Shown here one piece after another: positions 17,902-26,417 of a DNA stretch of 64,000 nucleotides. This DNA comes from Methylophaga thalassica (lineage in GTDB: Bacteria > Pseudomonadota > Gammaproteobacteria > Nitrosococcales > Methylophagaceae): the NCBI RefSeq assembly GCF_030159795.1, contig NZ_BSND01000005.1, positions 124,001 through 188,000 on the forward strand. The letters are read 5' to 3'. The notes under the pieces were generated by a model that was given only the letters and a program-made list of their open reading frames with translations, ran no database searches and had not been told where the DNA came from. Within the stretch, counting starts at the first letter, position 1, and each line of letters starts with the position of its first letter. A program made the translations under genes and the position numbers.

Positions 17902-19131
17902 TTAAATACTGACACTTGCTCGTTTATGTTTGGGTAAATACAGCGATATCACGGCTGTGATGACGATAAATAAAGCAGACACCCATAAACAAAACCCTAA
18001 ACCATAAGACTGGTAAAGCCAGCCTGAAAGCACCGTACCTATCAGCCTGCCCATGGCATTTGCCATGTAATAAAAGCCGACATCAAGTGATACGCCGTCT
18101 TCACCTGCATAACTAACAATCAGATAACTATGCAACGCTGAATTAATGGCAAATAAAACACCAAAGATCATCAGCCCCACTATCAGTACCAGCTCTTTAT
18201 GCCAGTTATAGCTCAGTGCGACTGCGATCATTACTGGAATCAAACTTAAGGCTAGCGCCCAAAATAAGGCATCTTTGCCATCTGGAAGTCTGTGTTTAGA
18301 GCGGGTAGTTAATCGAGGCGTAAAACCTTGTACCGCGCCGTAACCTATCACCCATAAAGCCAAAAAACCGCCTACATACCAGTGATCCCAACCAAAGCTG
18401 GTGGATAAATAAACGGGTAAGGCCACAACAAACCAGACATCCCGTGAGCCAAACAAAAACATTCTGGCGGCAGAAAGCACGTTAACTGACTGGCTTTTAG
18501 AAAAAACATGACTAAATTTAGGCTTATTTTTAGCTCTGCCAAGCTCTTGTTTAAGAGAAAACAGGCTAAATATCCAAACTATCATTAATCCAAGGGCCAT
18601 CACTAAGACCGCCCCTTTAAATCCAATCAGCGTGAGCAGCCCGCCTCCGAGAAAAAAGCCGACCCCTTTTAATGCATTTTTTGATCCGGTTAACGCGGCA
18701 ACCCATTTATAGAGCTGACCATTTTCCTCTTTTGGCACCAGTAACTTAATGGCACTTTTGGCACTCATTTTATTTAAGTCTTTGGCGACACCGGATAAGG
18801 CCTGTGCCGCCATGACCCAGATAACAGTTAACCATTCACTCGGCACAAGTAGCATAGATAAGGCGACAACTTGCAGCAGCAGCCCTATATTCATCGTTTT
18901 ATTCAGGCCAATATGTGCACCGAGCCAGCCTCCAACAAGATTAGTGATCACCCCAAAAATCTCGTAGAACAAGAAGAGCATGGCGATCTGCAACGGGCTG
19001 TAACCCAAACTATAAAAATGCAATACCACTAACATGCGTAATGCACCGTCAGTTAAGGTAAAAGCCCAGTAGTTTGTGGTGATAATAAGATACTGGCGAA
19101 TCTCGTCAGATAGCTTAGCCAAAGCTGTCAT
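17902..19131 (-). CDS. arsJ: ArsJ, organoarsenical (1-arseno-3-phosphoglycerate) MFS efflux permease
   Basis: This is the inner-membrane MFS transporter that expels 1-arseno-3-phosphoglycerate made by the partner GAPDH. The 409 residues with about 12 hydrophobic helices match ArsJ. The N-terminal ITTNYWAFTLTDGALRMLVV and the segment ALSGVAKDLNKMSAKSAIK are recognisable as this family and differ from ordinary drug exporters. It is the last gene of a five-gene minus-strand ars operon and starts 18 nt after the GAPDH stop. That gene order is the established context for ArsJ. No ArsB or Acr3 arsenite pump lies in the window. Confidence 0.92.
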   Translation of the reverse strand: MTALAKLSDEIRQYLIITTNYWAFTLTDGALRMLVVLHFYSLGYSPLQIAMLFLFYEIFGVITNLVGGWLGAHIGLNKTMNIGLLLQVVALSMLLVPSEWLTVIWVMAAQALSGVAKDLNKMSAKSAIKLLVPKEENGQLYKWVAALTGSKNALKGVGFFLGGGLLTLIGFKGAVLVMALGLMIVWIFSLFSLKQELGRAKNKPKFSHVFSKSQSVNVLSAARMFLFGSRDVWFVVALPVYLSTSFGWDHWYVGGFLALWVIGYGAVQGFTPRLTTRSKHRLPDGKDALFWALALSLIPVMIAVALSYNWHKELVLIVGLMIFGVLFAINSALHSYLIVSYAGEDGVSLDVGFYYMANAMGRLIGTVLSGWLYQSYGLGFCLWVSALFIVITAVISLYLPKHKRASVSI

Positions 19132-19149
19132 TGATGATTACTCCGAATC

Positions 19150-20148
19150 CTAGCGACCGACCAAACGCACTAACTCAGCAGTACGGTTAGCATAGCCCCA
19201 CTCGTTGTCATACCAGGCATAAATCTTTACCTGCGTGTTATTGACGACCATGGTGGATAAGGCATCAACAATGCTTGAACGCGGGTCACCTTTGTAATCT
19301 ATCGATACCAGAGGGCGCTGTTCAAAACCTAAAATACCCTTCAACTCACCATTAGCCGCTTCTTTTAATAAACGGTTGACTTCATCAGCTGTTGTTGCAC
19401 GCTCAACCTCAAACACGCAATCTGTTAGCGAGGCATTGGTTAGCGGCACACGTACAGCATGCCCATTAAGACGCCCTTTTAACTCAGGAAAAATTTCTGT
19501 AATCGCCGTTGCTGAACCTGTTGTTGTTGGAATCAAGCTAGTGCCACATGACCGTGCGCGACGTAAGTCTTTATGTGGTGCATCAATGATCGTCTGGGTA
19601 TTGGTAATGTTATGAATGGTCGTTATAGAGCCATGTTTAATACCTAACTTATCGTGAATAACTTTAACCACAGGCGCAAGAGAGTTTGTTGTGCAGGAAG
19701 CGGCTGTCACAATTTGATGTTGGTTTTTGTCATAACTATCATCATTGACACCCATCACGACATTTAATACGCCCTCTTCCTTCACGGGCGCCGTCACAAC
19801 GACACGCTTTACACCTTGTTTCAAATAATCTTGCAGGATGGCCTTGCTTTTCATTTTGCCACTGGCTTCAATGACAACATCACAGGATGACCAGTCAGTC
19901 TCAGCGATGCTTTTATTCTGACTGCAGATGATGTGTTTACCATTGACGTGAATGACATTATCTTCAGACATCGCCTCATGCTGCCAAGTACCTTGAACTG
20001 AGTCGAAATTGAGTAAGTGAGCCAATGTATCTGCATTTGCAGCAGGATCATTAATCTGAACAAATTCAATATCATCCCAATCAAATGCAGCCCTTAACGC
20101 TAAGCGACCGATTCGACCGAACCCATTAATACCTACTTTGATTGTCAT
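19150..20148 (-). CDS. ars-operon glyceraldehyde-3-phosphate dehydrogenase
   Basis: In ars operons this enzyme uses arsenate in place of phosphate to make 1-arseno-3-phosphoglycerate for export by ArsJ. The 332 residues carry the Rossmann start [16 protein letters not shown], the catalytic Cys in [12 protein letters not shown] (about residue 153) and the C-terminal [15 protein letters not shown]. All are normal for active GAPDH, so the pathway-specific role is inferred from context. It lies 2 nt after the phosphatase-like gene and 18 nt before arsJ, indicating a polycistronic unit. It is presumably distinct from the housekeeping gapA, which is not in the window. Confidence 0.92.
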   Translation of the reverse strand: MTIKVGINGFGRIGRLALRAAFDWDDIEFVQINDPAANADTLAHLLNFDSVQGTWQHEAMSEDNVIHVNGKHIICSQNKSIAETDWSSCDVVIEASGKMKSKAILQDYLKQGVKRVVVTAPVKEEGVLNVVMGVNDDSYDKNQHQIVTAASCTTNSLAPVVKVIHDKLGIKHGSITTIHNITNTQTIIDAPHKDLRRARSCGTSLIPTTTGSATAITEIFPELKGRLNGHAVRVPLTNASLTDCVFEVERATTADEVNRLLKEAANGELKGILGFEQRPLVSIDYKGDPRSSIVDALSTMVVNNTQVKIYAWYDNEWGYANRTAELVRLVGR

Positions 20149-20150
20149 GT

Positions 20151-20654
20151 TTAATCCTTAATTGCGTAGTATGTTTCTAAGAAATTCAGGTGTGTCGTTA
20201 CTGTTAAAGCACGAGGTCTTACAGACTGGACAAGCTCCTTAACCTCTTTCCATTCCATACCCATTTCCAGTAAAAGTATGGCTGCAATCAATCCTGTTCT
20301 ACCCGAACCACCACGACAATGAATAGAAATGGTCGATGTTTGCTTTAACTGTTTAAGTAGCTCAGTTTTGACCTGAGAAAATCTCGTCAAGAAAAGTGCA
20401 TCTGGAGACATATCATCTTCGATGGGTAACTGAAACCAGTGCATCCCCTTCCTCTGGATCAGTATTCCCAAGTCAGGCACACCTAAATCCATAAGCTCGT
20501 GATCGGGTAGGGCTGTTATGACAGATGTTGCTCCCGCATGATGCAAAACGTCTAAAGCCTGTTCTATGTCAGTCTCTTTTGTGCCAGGACATGGCGTAAA
20601 AATAAATTGCCCGCCGGTTGGCAGGGGAAGAAAAGTAATTGGATGTGTATTCAT
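20151..20654 (-). CDS. dual-specificity/tyrosine-phosphatase-like protein of the ars operon
   Basis: This 167-residue cytosolic protein has a cysteine-phosphatase P-loop, [14 protein letters not shown] (Cys and Arg of the CX5R loop, about residues 111-117). An upstream acidic loop, [11 protein letters not shown], could supply the general acid. The fold looks like the CDKN3/dual-specificity phosphatase group and not the LMW-PTP arsenate reductases. It sits between arsR and the GAPDH gene in the operon. The catalytic residues look intact. Whether it acts on a protein, a phospho-sugar or an arsenylated metabolite is unknown; the operon suggests a link to arsenate or phosphate metabolism. Confidence 0.75.
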   Translation of the reverse strand: MNTHPITFLPLPTGGQFIFTPCPGTKETDIEQALDVLHHAGATSVITALPDHELMDLGVPDLGILIQRKGMHWFQLPIEDDMSPDALFLTRFSQVKTELLKQLKQTSTISIHCRGGSGRTGLIAAILLLEMGMEWKEVKELVQSVRPRALTVTTHLNFLETYYAIKD

Positions 20655-20676
20655 GATTTAACAACGTTCTTAAAAA

Positions 20677-21027
20677 TTATCCGCAGCAATTTTTTTGATT
20701 ATCTGGACGATCCGACATTTGTTGTAATCGTTGCACGTCTTCATCGATAAGTTGCTGATTATGTATTTGGGTGGTTGATATCACGGCTTGCATCCATAGA
20801 GGTAAGTCAGGATTGATACGATAGAAGACCCACTGTCCCTGACGTCTATCCTGTATAAGCCCACATTTTCTGAGTTGAGCTAAATGCCTGGAGATTTTTG
20901 GTTGAATTTCATTTAAAGCTTCCGTTAATTCACAAACACATAATTCTTCCTGTTTGAAAATCAACAAGATGCAACGTAAACGCGTTTCATCGGAGAGACA
21001 TTTATAAAAATCTACTGGGCTCATCAC
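20677..21027 (-). CDS. arsR: ArsR-family metalloregulatory repressor
   Basis: This 116-residue winged-helix repressor should release the ars promoter when it binds As(III). The helix 3 motif ELCVCELTEAL supplies the Cys pair typical of arsenite-sensing ArsR proteins. The recognition helix region is IQPKISRHLAQLRKCGLI, and the wing is DRRQGQWVFYRI. The C-terminus adds a CC pair (KNCCG). It overlaps the preceding LMW-PTP-like gene by 4 nt (ATGA). A likely operator is the palindrome at 21548-21583 in the divergent promoter region. That would put both the ars operon and the PstS-like gene under its control. Confidence 0.92.
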   Translation of the reverse strand: MMSPVDFYKCLSDETRLRCILLIFKQEELCVCELTEALNEIQPKISRHLAQLRKCGLIQDRRQGQWVFYRINPDLPLWMQAVISTTQIHNQQLIDEDVQRLQQMSDRPDNQKNCCG

Positions 21028-21416
21028 TCTATTCCAGGCTTGGATTTAACTAAGGTAAATAAATGAATACGGTTATTCAGCTCTCTTATGACAGAAAGCC
21101 AAAAAACCATATTTTGTGGAAGAGATACAATATTTAGATGCCAGCATAGTTGCTTGGAGCTGTCATCGTTCTGAGGACATCCATCAGATTGTTTATCACA
21201 TAAATAGATCGAGAAATCGTATTGTTCGGTGAGACTCATAGGTGTTGTTTGATGAGGTATCAGCTTTGAGTAAGCTATTGCCCCTGATACCTCAGTATCT
21301 AATGTGATGTCATGACAATATCCTCGGAAGTCATTTCCGCCTGCCTTATTCAGCAGTAAAGTAGCCAGATAAGCATAAACAGGATTTTCTTGGCATTGGA
21401 AACAAATTCTTTGCAT
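21024..21416 (-). CDS. degenerate LMW-PTP/arsenate-reductase-like protein
   Basis: The 130 residues follow the outline of an LMW-PTP-type arsenate reductase: ICFQC at the P-loop Cys, then AYLATLLLNKAGGNDF, and later FSIYLCDKQSDGCP where active enzymes have VITVCDxAxExCP. The CTGNSCR loop is replaced by CQENPVY, so the catalytic Arg is Tyr and the reductase or phosphatase reaction should not occur. The frame is intact and fused to arsR by a 4-nt overlap, so it is probably still expressed. It may be a sensor, a scaffold or a decaying gene. The family resemblance is by eye and moderate. Confidence 0.6.
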   Translation of the reverse strand: MQRICFQCQENPVYAYLATLLLNKAGGNDFRGYCHDITLDTEVSGAIAYSKLIPHQTTPMSLTEQYDFSIYLCDKQSDGCPQNDDSSKQLCWHLNIVSLPQNMVFWLSVIRELNNRIHLFTLVKSKPGIE

Positions 21417-21650
21417 TTTTATTCAGTTTCGTTGATCGACTTAATATATGATAATTGATATATATTTCATTAATATTACACATAGAATAAAACTATAAAA
21501 CCACATTAATCAAATAAATTCGGTAGCATATCATTAAAAATAAACTAATATATCATATTTCATATATATGTAATATGATATATGTATATTCCTTCTATTC
21601 AATTCTCAGCAACGCTATTTAGATGCTCACCACAAATAAAAGGAATAGTC
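21417..21650. promoter_or_regulatory. divergent ars/pstS-like promoter region with ArsR-type palindrome
   Basis: This AT-rich region separates two divergent transcripts. 21548-21583 is a perfect 12-bp inverted repeat (ATATATCATATT / AATATGATATAT) around a 12-bp core that is itself palindromic. A looser relative (ATATGATAATTGATATATA) sits at about 21446-21465 near the ars side. The position fits ArsR operators. The promoter hexamers themselves cannot be separated from the AT-rich background. Confidence 0.6.
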
Positions 21651-22697
21651 ATGAAATCGTTTATTAGAAATAGTATTTATATTGGTATTGTCTTCACTGC
21701 ACTCGGTTTGACAGCGTGTGATTCCGAATCCTCTTCGTCCGTCACGACGAGTGCTGATAATGGAGACACGAGTATTGTTATCTCGGGATCCACCTTTGCT
21801 CGCCCCTTTTTCGAGAATGTATTAGAGAAATACAAAACACGGGATCAAAGCACCCAATATGCTTATCATTCGGTCGGTAGTGGTGCAGGGATTGAACAGT
21901 TCATAGCTGGAGAAGCAGATATTGGAACAACGGATGCCCCTATCAACTCGGCAGAATCCAGTCGCCTGAAAGAAGGGTATGAAGAGATTATAGTTACCTC
22001 CGGCATGATTAGCATTGCATACAATATTGATGGAATTAACACCCCCTTAAACCTACCGAGAGATGTGTATACAGATATTTTCCTTGGGAAAATAACCCAG
22101 TGGAATGACCCTCGAATACAATCTGCCAATGCTGATATCAGCTTACCGAAGAGTCATATTCAGCTTATTACGCGTTCCGATAGTAGTGGTACAACCCATG
22201 CTTTTACTCAACACCTTTCAGCAATCAGCCCAGAATGGAAAAACGCGTTCGGTGTACACAAAGTCATAGATTGGCCGGGAAAGGCGATGAAAGCGAAGGG
22301 GAATGAAGGCGTGTCTCAACGATTATCTATTACAAAAAACAGTATTGGTTATGTTGAGTTTGGCTTTGCAAAACAACTTGGATTAAAAATGGCACGACTA
22401 GAGAATAAACATGGAAAGTTTGTTTTGCCTGACATTGAATCAGGTCAAGCCAGTTTTAATGATGAGCATTACAATGAAACTGGGGAACAAGTTTCATCGA
22501 TTAGTGATCCTGATGGCTATCCAATCGTGACATATACAAGGGCTTTGATACGTAAAGACTACAACGATCCTAGAAAAACAGAAAAAGTTCGAGACTTAAT
22601 AAAATGGACGCTTAATGACGGCCAAGAACTTGCTGAGGATTTGTATTACCTCCCATTACCTGAACAGCTTATTCGATCAGAACAATCAAAATTATGA
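21651..22697 (+). CDS. PstS-like phosphate (or arsenate) binding lipoprotein
   Basis: This is a periplasmic solute-binding protein of the PstS family. The ATG at 21651 has AAAAGGA upstream and starts a lipoprotein signal (MKSFIRNSIY ... GLTAC, lipidated Cys about residue 23). Ligand-loop residues typical of PstS are seen: VISGSTFARPF, YHSVGSGAGIEQF, DIGTTDAPI and ITRSDSSGTTHAF. Length is 348 residues. No pstCAB genes follow, so it is an orphan binding protein. Divergence from the ars operon across a shared palindrome suggests arsenic-responsive expression. It could favour phosphate over arsenate or deliver arsenate for the GAPDH-ArsJ route. Confidence 0.85.
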   Translation: MKSFIRNSIYIGIVFTALGLTACDSESSSSVTTSADNGDTSIVISGSTFARPFFENVLEKYKTRDQSTQYAYHSVGSGAGIEQFIAGEADIGTTDAPINSAESSRLKEGYEEIIVTSGMISIAYNIDGINTPLNLPRDVYTDIFLGKITQWNDPRIQSANADISLPKSHIQLITRSDSSGTTHAFTQHLSAISPEWKNAFGVHKVIDWPGKAMKAKGNEGVSQRLSITKNSIGYVEFGFAKQLGLKMARLENKHGKFVLPDIESGQASFNDEHYNETGEQVSSISDPDGYPIVTYTRALIRKDYNDPRKTEKVRDLIKWTLNDGQELAEDLYYLPLPEQLIRSEQSKL

Positions 22698-22925
22698 CCA
22701 TGTATAAAATTATATTTCTATAAGTGTATGTCTTATTTAGGAGTGAAAGGATTATCAGGAATCATCGTCGTAGTCAGTTGTCGCACTAATCAATGCGTTG
22801 ATTCATCTAAAGATAAGCTGTGTGCAAAAATCAAATGACATGAATAAAAAGCATTTCACACTATACAAACATGTGCATTGCTATCTTTAGTTGAATTTGA
22901 ATTTACCACTGTCAAGGAGATATAG
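22698..22925. other. intergenic region, nothing recognised
   Basis: No gene or clear signal is seen apart from the ribosome site (AAGGAGATATAG) just before the next ATG. Confidence 0.5.
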
Positions 22926-23390
22926 ATGAGTAACGATATTCGAAAAACCATGTGGGAAGCGATGAGTGATAGTCCATTTCTGATGATTGGGCTGGATAAC
23001 ACGCTCCAACATAGTGAGCCCATGACAGCACAGTTAGATGAAAACGCTGATAGTGAATTCTGGTTTTACACCACAAAAACCAACCGTATAGCGAAAGGCG
23101 GCCCGGCCAAAGCCAATTTTGTCAGTAAAGATCATAAAGTCTTTGCTTCTATTCGAGGCACATTAAAACCAGAAACGGATGAGGCTGTGATCGATAAATA
23201 CTGGTCAAAAATGGCGGCATCCTGGTATGAACAGGGTCGTGAAGATCCTTCATTACTAATGATGCGTTTTGAGCTGGATGATGCGGAGGTATGGATCTCC
23301 GATCCGAGTATTAAAGGTTTATTTAAACTGTTCACCGATGGCAAAGTTGAGCCGGAGATGATGGGTGAACATAAAAAGCTTGGCCTATAA
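22926..23390 (+). CDS. pyridoxamine-5'-phosphate-oxidase-like general stress protein
   Basis: This 154-residue split-barrel flavin-binding protein belongs to the general-stress PNPOx-like group. Typical features are the opening helix IRKTMWEAMSDSPFLMIGL, the strand FWFYTTKTNRIAKGG, and VFASIRGTLKPETDEAVIDKYWSK. These proteins bind FMN or FAD, and their substrates are generally unknown. A very strong ribosome site (AAGGAGATATAG) precedes the ATG, suggesting high expression. It forms a single-gene unit closed by a strong terminator. Confidence 0.88.
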   Translation: MSNDIRKTMWEAMSDSPFLMIGLDNTLQHSEPMTAQLDENADSEFWFYTTKTNRIAKGGPAKANFVSKDHKVFASIRGTLKPETDEAVIDKYWSKMAASWYEQGREDPSLLMMRFELDDAEVWISDPSIKGLFKLFTDGKVEPEMMGEHKKLGL

Positions 23391-23422
23391 ACCCGCCACT
23401 CTCGTTTAAAATATGCAAAACC

Positions 23423-23456
23423 AGCCCTGCTCATACCTCTGAGCAGGGCTTTTTTA
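23423..23456 (+). terminator. rho-independent terminator
   Basis: Stem AGCCCTGCTC / GAGCAGGGCT is followed by TTTTTT. It ends the stress-protein gene and may also stop the convergent transcript. Confidence 0.88.
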
Positions 23457-23473
23457 TTGACCCCAATTATTGC

Positions 23474-23971
23474 CTAGTCGAAATAAACAAAAGGTTCTTG
23501 TTCATGTGCAGGTAAGTCATGAATATAGTGTTTATCTGCATAATCCGTACATTTGAGATCAGCCAGCACCTGTTTATCTTTCACGACATAAATCCCGGCA
23601 AATTCACGTTTTTCTCTGACACCGGCCTCTGCATCAATCCATTCTCCATTGCTGATGCCGGAATAAACGATATAGTCATAACGCCCGTTTGAGAACCGCA
23701 GGCGTCCTTCTCCACCGCCACTGTATGCTGTCGAACTGAATTGCACAGGTGCGTGGAGTTCCAGCTCAATCTGTTCCGGTTTACCAAAGCGATAGATTAA
23801 CGTGTCCTGTGCACTGACACAGACTGAAACTGCTTTAGACTTGATATGACAACTAAAGGAAATCGTTTCCTGTTTGTGACATACATTTTCAGCGTAAAGA
23901 CTGCTTGATAAACACAGCAGTAATAAAAGCCCGATAAGTTTACTCTGCCCGTAAAGTCTAAGATGCTTCAT
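23474..23971 (-). CDS. uncharacterised secreted protein
   Basis: I do not recognise the family of this 165-residue protein. A signal peptide is clear (SKLIGLLLLLCLSSSLYAEN, cleavage after SLYA). Four cysteines in the N-terminal half (VCHKQ, FSCHI, SVCVS) and one in LKCTDY could form disulfides. The middle has a Gly-rich turn, TAYSGGGEGRLRF. It is predicted to be a small periplasmic beta-rich protein. It follows the DUF202 gene with a 1-nt overlap, so they are likely co-expressed. Confidence 0.7.
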   Translation of the reverse strand: MKHLRLYGQSKLIGLLLLLCLSSSLYAENVCHKQETISFSCHIKSKAVSVCVSAQDTLIYRFGKPEQIELELHAPVQFSSTAYSGGGEGRLRFSNGRYDYIVYSGISNGEWIDAEAGVREKREFAGIYVVKDKQVLADLKCTDYADKHYIHDLPAHEQEPFVYFD

Positions 23972-24357
23972 CAGCTCGCTACATTAAATAATGATACTGC
24001 CAAGGCCAGACTCAACACGGCAACAACCAGATTAGCCAACACGCCCCAGCGCGCTTTGTAACCTTTGGGTATTTCGGCTTCGCTTAATTGCTTGAGTACC
24101 ACGCCATACTGATAGGACGAGATAAGCGCACATACCGCACCAAGCAGGATAAAAGCGAGACCAAGTATAAAAGTTGAAGATGTTGTATGAGGTGCCTGAT
24201 GCCCTTGCATGACTGCGATTAACAGACCGGCCCGCTCAACAACAAAGCCAAAGGCAATCATGGCAAGACTGGTGCGGTTCCAGGCTAATAATGTGCGTTC
24301 CGCAGCAAACAACACTCTCGGATCATCTAAATAAGACATATCAAATCGCTCTTCCAC
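23971..24357 (-). CDS. DUF202 (YidH-like) inner-membrane protein
   Basis: This 128-residue protein has three hydrophobic segments (about 28-48, 68-90 and 105-125). The family signature DPRVLFAAERTLLAWNRTSLAMIAFGF is at the N-terminus. E. coli YidH is the familiar relative; its function is not established. The downstream secreted-protein gene overlaps by 1 nt. The upstream gap shows no obvious promoter. Confidence 0.85.
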   Translation of the reverse strand: MEERFDMSYLDDPRVLFAAERTLLAWNRTSLAMIAFGFVVERAGLLIAVMQGHQAPHTTSSTFILGLAFILLGAVCALISSYQYGVVLKQLSEAEIPKGYKARWGVLANLVVAVLSLALAVSLFNVAS

Positions 24358-24617
24358 TCAAGATTTACAGTGAGGTTAAACCATAACGTCAAATGACCAA
24401 GATAACCACCAAGAAATTGAAAACATACCTCTACTTCACTTCAAACTGATTGCGGACAGTTTTTATGACTGCACGCTTAGCATCATCGCACATTGATAAA
24501 AACCTATTTTCACAAAACTATCGGTTGTAAAAATAGGTAAAACAACCAGGCATCGACTTGACTCAAACAGGCTATCGCGTTTCACTGAAAGTCCAGCCAA
24601 TTAAATAGGAGGTTGAA
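24358..24617. other. intergenic region with one inverted repeat
   Basis: No gene is seen. ACCTATTTT (24502-24510) and AAAATAGGT (24530-24538) form a 9-bp hairpin ahead of the small acidic gene. Its role is unknown. The ribosome site AGGAGG lies just before 24618. Confidence 0.4.
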
Positions 24618-24872
24618 ATGATTTCAACTGAAATTAAGGAAGCTCGGTCAATTCAAGATGTTGTTCAATTAATCGATCATGGTGGAACAAACAGTGACTC
24701 GCCAGAAGAAGTCGCGGGCACGTATGCGTATCTGGCGGTGATAGATTCAGACCACGTCAACAAAGAACATGCTAAATCCCAATTAGATGAACTTATCGAA
24801 GCAGGCGCGAAATTTGATTATGACCTTGCTTTGGAATATGCAGAATCGCATCTTATCGAATCACAACATTAA
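24618..24872 (+). CDS. small acidic uncharacterised protein
   Basis: I do not recognise this 84-residue acidic helical protein (EIKEARSIQDVVQLIDHGG ... LALEYAESHLIES). It has no signal or membrane segment. A near-perfect ribosome site (AGGAGGTTGAA) and a strong terminator directly after the stop argue that it is a real, well-expressed single-gene unit. Confidence 0.75.
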   Translation: MISTEIKEARSIQDVVQLIDHGGTNSDSPEEVAGTYAYLAVIDSDHVNKEHAKSQLDELIEAGAKFDYDLALEYAESHLIESQH

Positions 24873-24884
24873 TACTTAAAAACA

Positions 24885-24926
24885 AGCCCTATGCACGTCT
24901 GTGAAAAGCGTCATAGGGCTTTTTTT
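24885..24926 (+). terminator. rho-independent terminator
   Basis: Stem AGCCCTATG ... CATAGGGCT is followed by TTTTTT. Confidence 0.88.
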
Positions 24927-25119
24927 ACCTATTCGGTTTATATTTCTACTCCATGATTGATGTATCACAAGCCCCCTGATAAAAAACAAACATCATGACT
25001 ACATCACTGAATTAAAATAAGAAACTTGCAGTTATCGATAATTACTATATTCTGGCCTACTCTCGTTTTGTCATTTATCCCATATAACTGGCTCAGCTCC
25101 CATTGCTTTATCAGGATAA

Positions 25120-25776
25120 ATGATGACCAAGCCCGTTCGTGTTCGTTACCAGACAATTGAAGTCGGTGACATGGATATTCACCTTTGTACTCTTCGTGAC
25201 AAACAGCAATTTAGTGATCCCGAGGGTGAAGCGGATGATATGGGTATATCTTCAGCTACCTGGCCCCTGTTTGGTGTTGTCTGGCCGTCCAGCATTGTGC
25301 TCGCCAATCATATGCTGGATTACGATATTAAAAATAAACGTATCCTTGAAATTGGCTGTGGTATGGCCTTATCCAGCTTATTACTCAATGAACGCATGGC
25401 CGATATCACGGCGACTGACTACCACCCTGAAGTGAATCATTTTCTTGATCGAAACACCGATCTCAACAGTGGGAAAAATATTGCTTTCGAACAAGTGGAC
25501 TGGGCGAATGATGATAGTGATTTGGGCAAGTTTGATTTAATTATCGGTAGCGATCTGCTTTACGAAGATGAGCATGTCCTGTTGCTGGCCAACTTCATCA
25601 ATAATCATGCGAATCAGCATTGCGATGTTGTTCTGGTCGATCCGGACAGGGGCCGAAAAAACAAACTGGATCGGGAAATGATCGCATTTGGCTTTACCAG
25701 TAGTTACATAAAACCTGAACACACCGACTACTTAAAAGAGAGCTATAAAGGTTCTATCCTAAGATTCTCACGCTAA
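25120..25776 (+). CDS. class I SAM-dependent methyltransferase
   Basis: This 218-residue cytosolic methyltransferase has a Rossmann-like fold. Motif I is ILEIGCGMALSSLLL (SAM-binding Gly loop, about residue 72), the post-I acidic residue is in ITATDYHPEV, and FDLIIGSDLLYED is motif IV. The C-terminal VVLVDPDRG and the preceding ATWPLFGVVWPSS resemble the METTL21/Nnt1 group that methylates proteins. The start may be either of two adjacent ATG codons (25120 or 25123). It appears monocistronic. The substrate is unknown. Confidence 0.82.
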   Translation: MMTKPVRVRYQTIEVGDMDIHLCTLRDKQQFSDPEGEADDMGISSATWPLFGVVWPSSIVLANHMLDYDIKNKRILEIGCGMALSSLLLNERMADITATDYHPEVNHFLDRNTDLNSGKNIAFEQVDWANDDSDLGKFDLIIGSDLLYEDEHVLLLANFINNHANQHCDVVLVDPDRGRKNKLDREMIAFGFTSSYIKPEHTDYLKESYKGSILRFSR

Positions 25777-25786
25777 AACTATCTTT

Positions 25787-26251
25787 TTATTGCGGCGTAA
25801 TACCGGCTACTTTCAACTTTCCTCGCCGCACTTTGGTCATCGCGATCGTCGACGAAATCAGTAATGGTGTCACCACCAAGAGAGTCGGTACGATGGCAAT
25901 GCGTGTGAAGGCGATCATCATGATGGAACGTAATTGCGGATCTTTTTGAAACGATATCATCAGAGTACTGAGCAGCTCTATCGAAATCGAGATAGAGTAA
26001 GCAATCAAAACTATACGACACCGTTTCCAGACAATATGCCAGTGTGCATTGATTAGCGGGGTTTGATGTACATGTTTTGCTCGATACCAAATATAAAAAA
26101 TCACTGATAATGAGCAAACGATGGCGATTGGTAACAGTAATATTTCCAATCCCATCAATAGAGAACCGATCGGCAATAACAGATTAAACACCAGCAGATT
26201 AAATACCAATAATTGATGAGGGATTACAGCCCTGGCTTGCTCGTTAAGCAT
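25787..26251 (-). CDS. uncharacterised membrane protein, four TM segments
   Basis: No family is recognised. I use the ATG at 26251 because GGAGG precedes it at good spacing; a longer in-frame start at 26329 has no such site. The 154-residue protein has four hydrophobic stretches (LLVFNLLVFNLLLPIGSLL; LLPIAIVCSLSVIFYIW; IVLIAYSISISIELLSTL; IAIVPTLLVVTPLLISS). Its short basic C-terminus (KVRRGKLK) suggests a cytoplasmic tail. It stands alone, convergent with the methyltransferase gene. Confidence 0.6.
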   Translation of the reverse strand: MLNEQARAVIPHQLLVFNLLVFNLLLPIGSLLMGLEILLLPIAIVCSLSVIFYIWYRAKHVHQTPLINAHWHIVWKRCRIVLIAYSISISIELLSTLMISFQKDPQLRSIMMIAFTRIAIVPTLLVVTPLLISSTIAMTKVRRGKLKVAGITPQ

Positions 26252-26417
26252 ATCAACACCTCCATTGTATTCCGCACAAAACATAGACTTATTGCTGATG
26301 ACCAACAGCGATAAGTGTAGCGCTATCAAATTAAAATTTGTTGACGATTACAAGCCAGTGAATTTCGCTAACCGCTTTACATCATAAAAGCACTTCACTT
26401 CTTTTGCGGTCGATGCA

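Noticed and set aside
22820-22845. GCAAAAATCAAATGACATG as a seventh REP-like copy
   Set aside because: Only the first half matches; the CTGACCCTATTGG core is absent.
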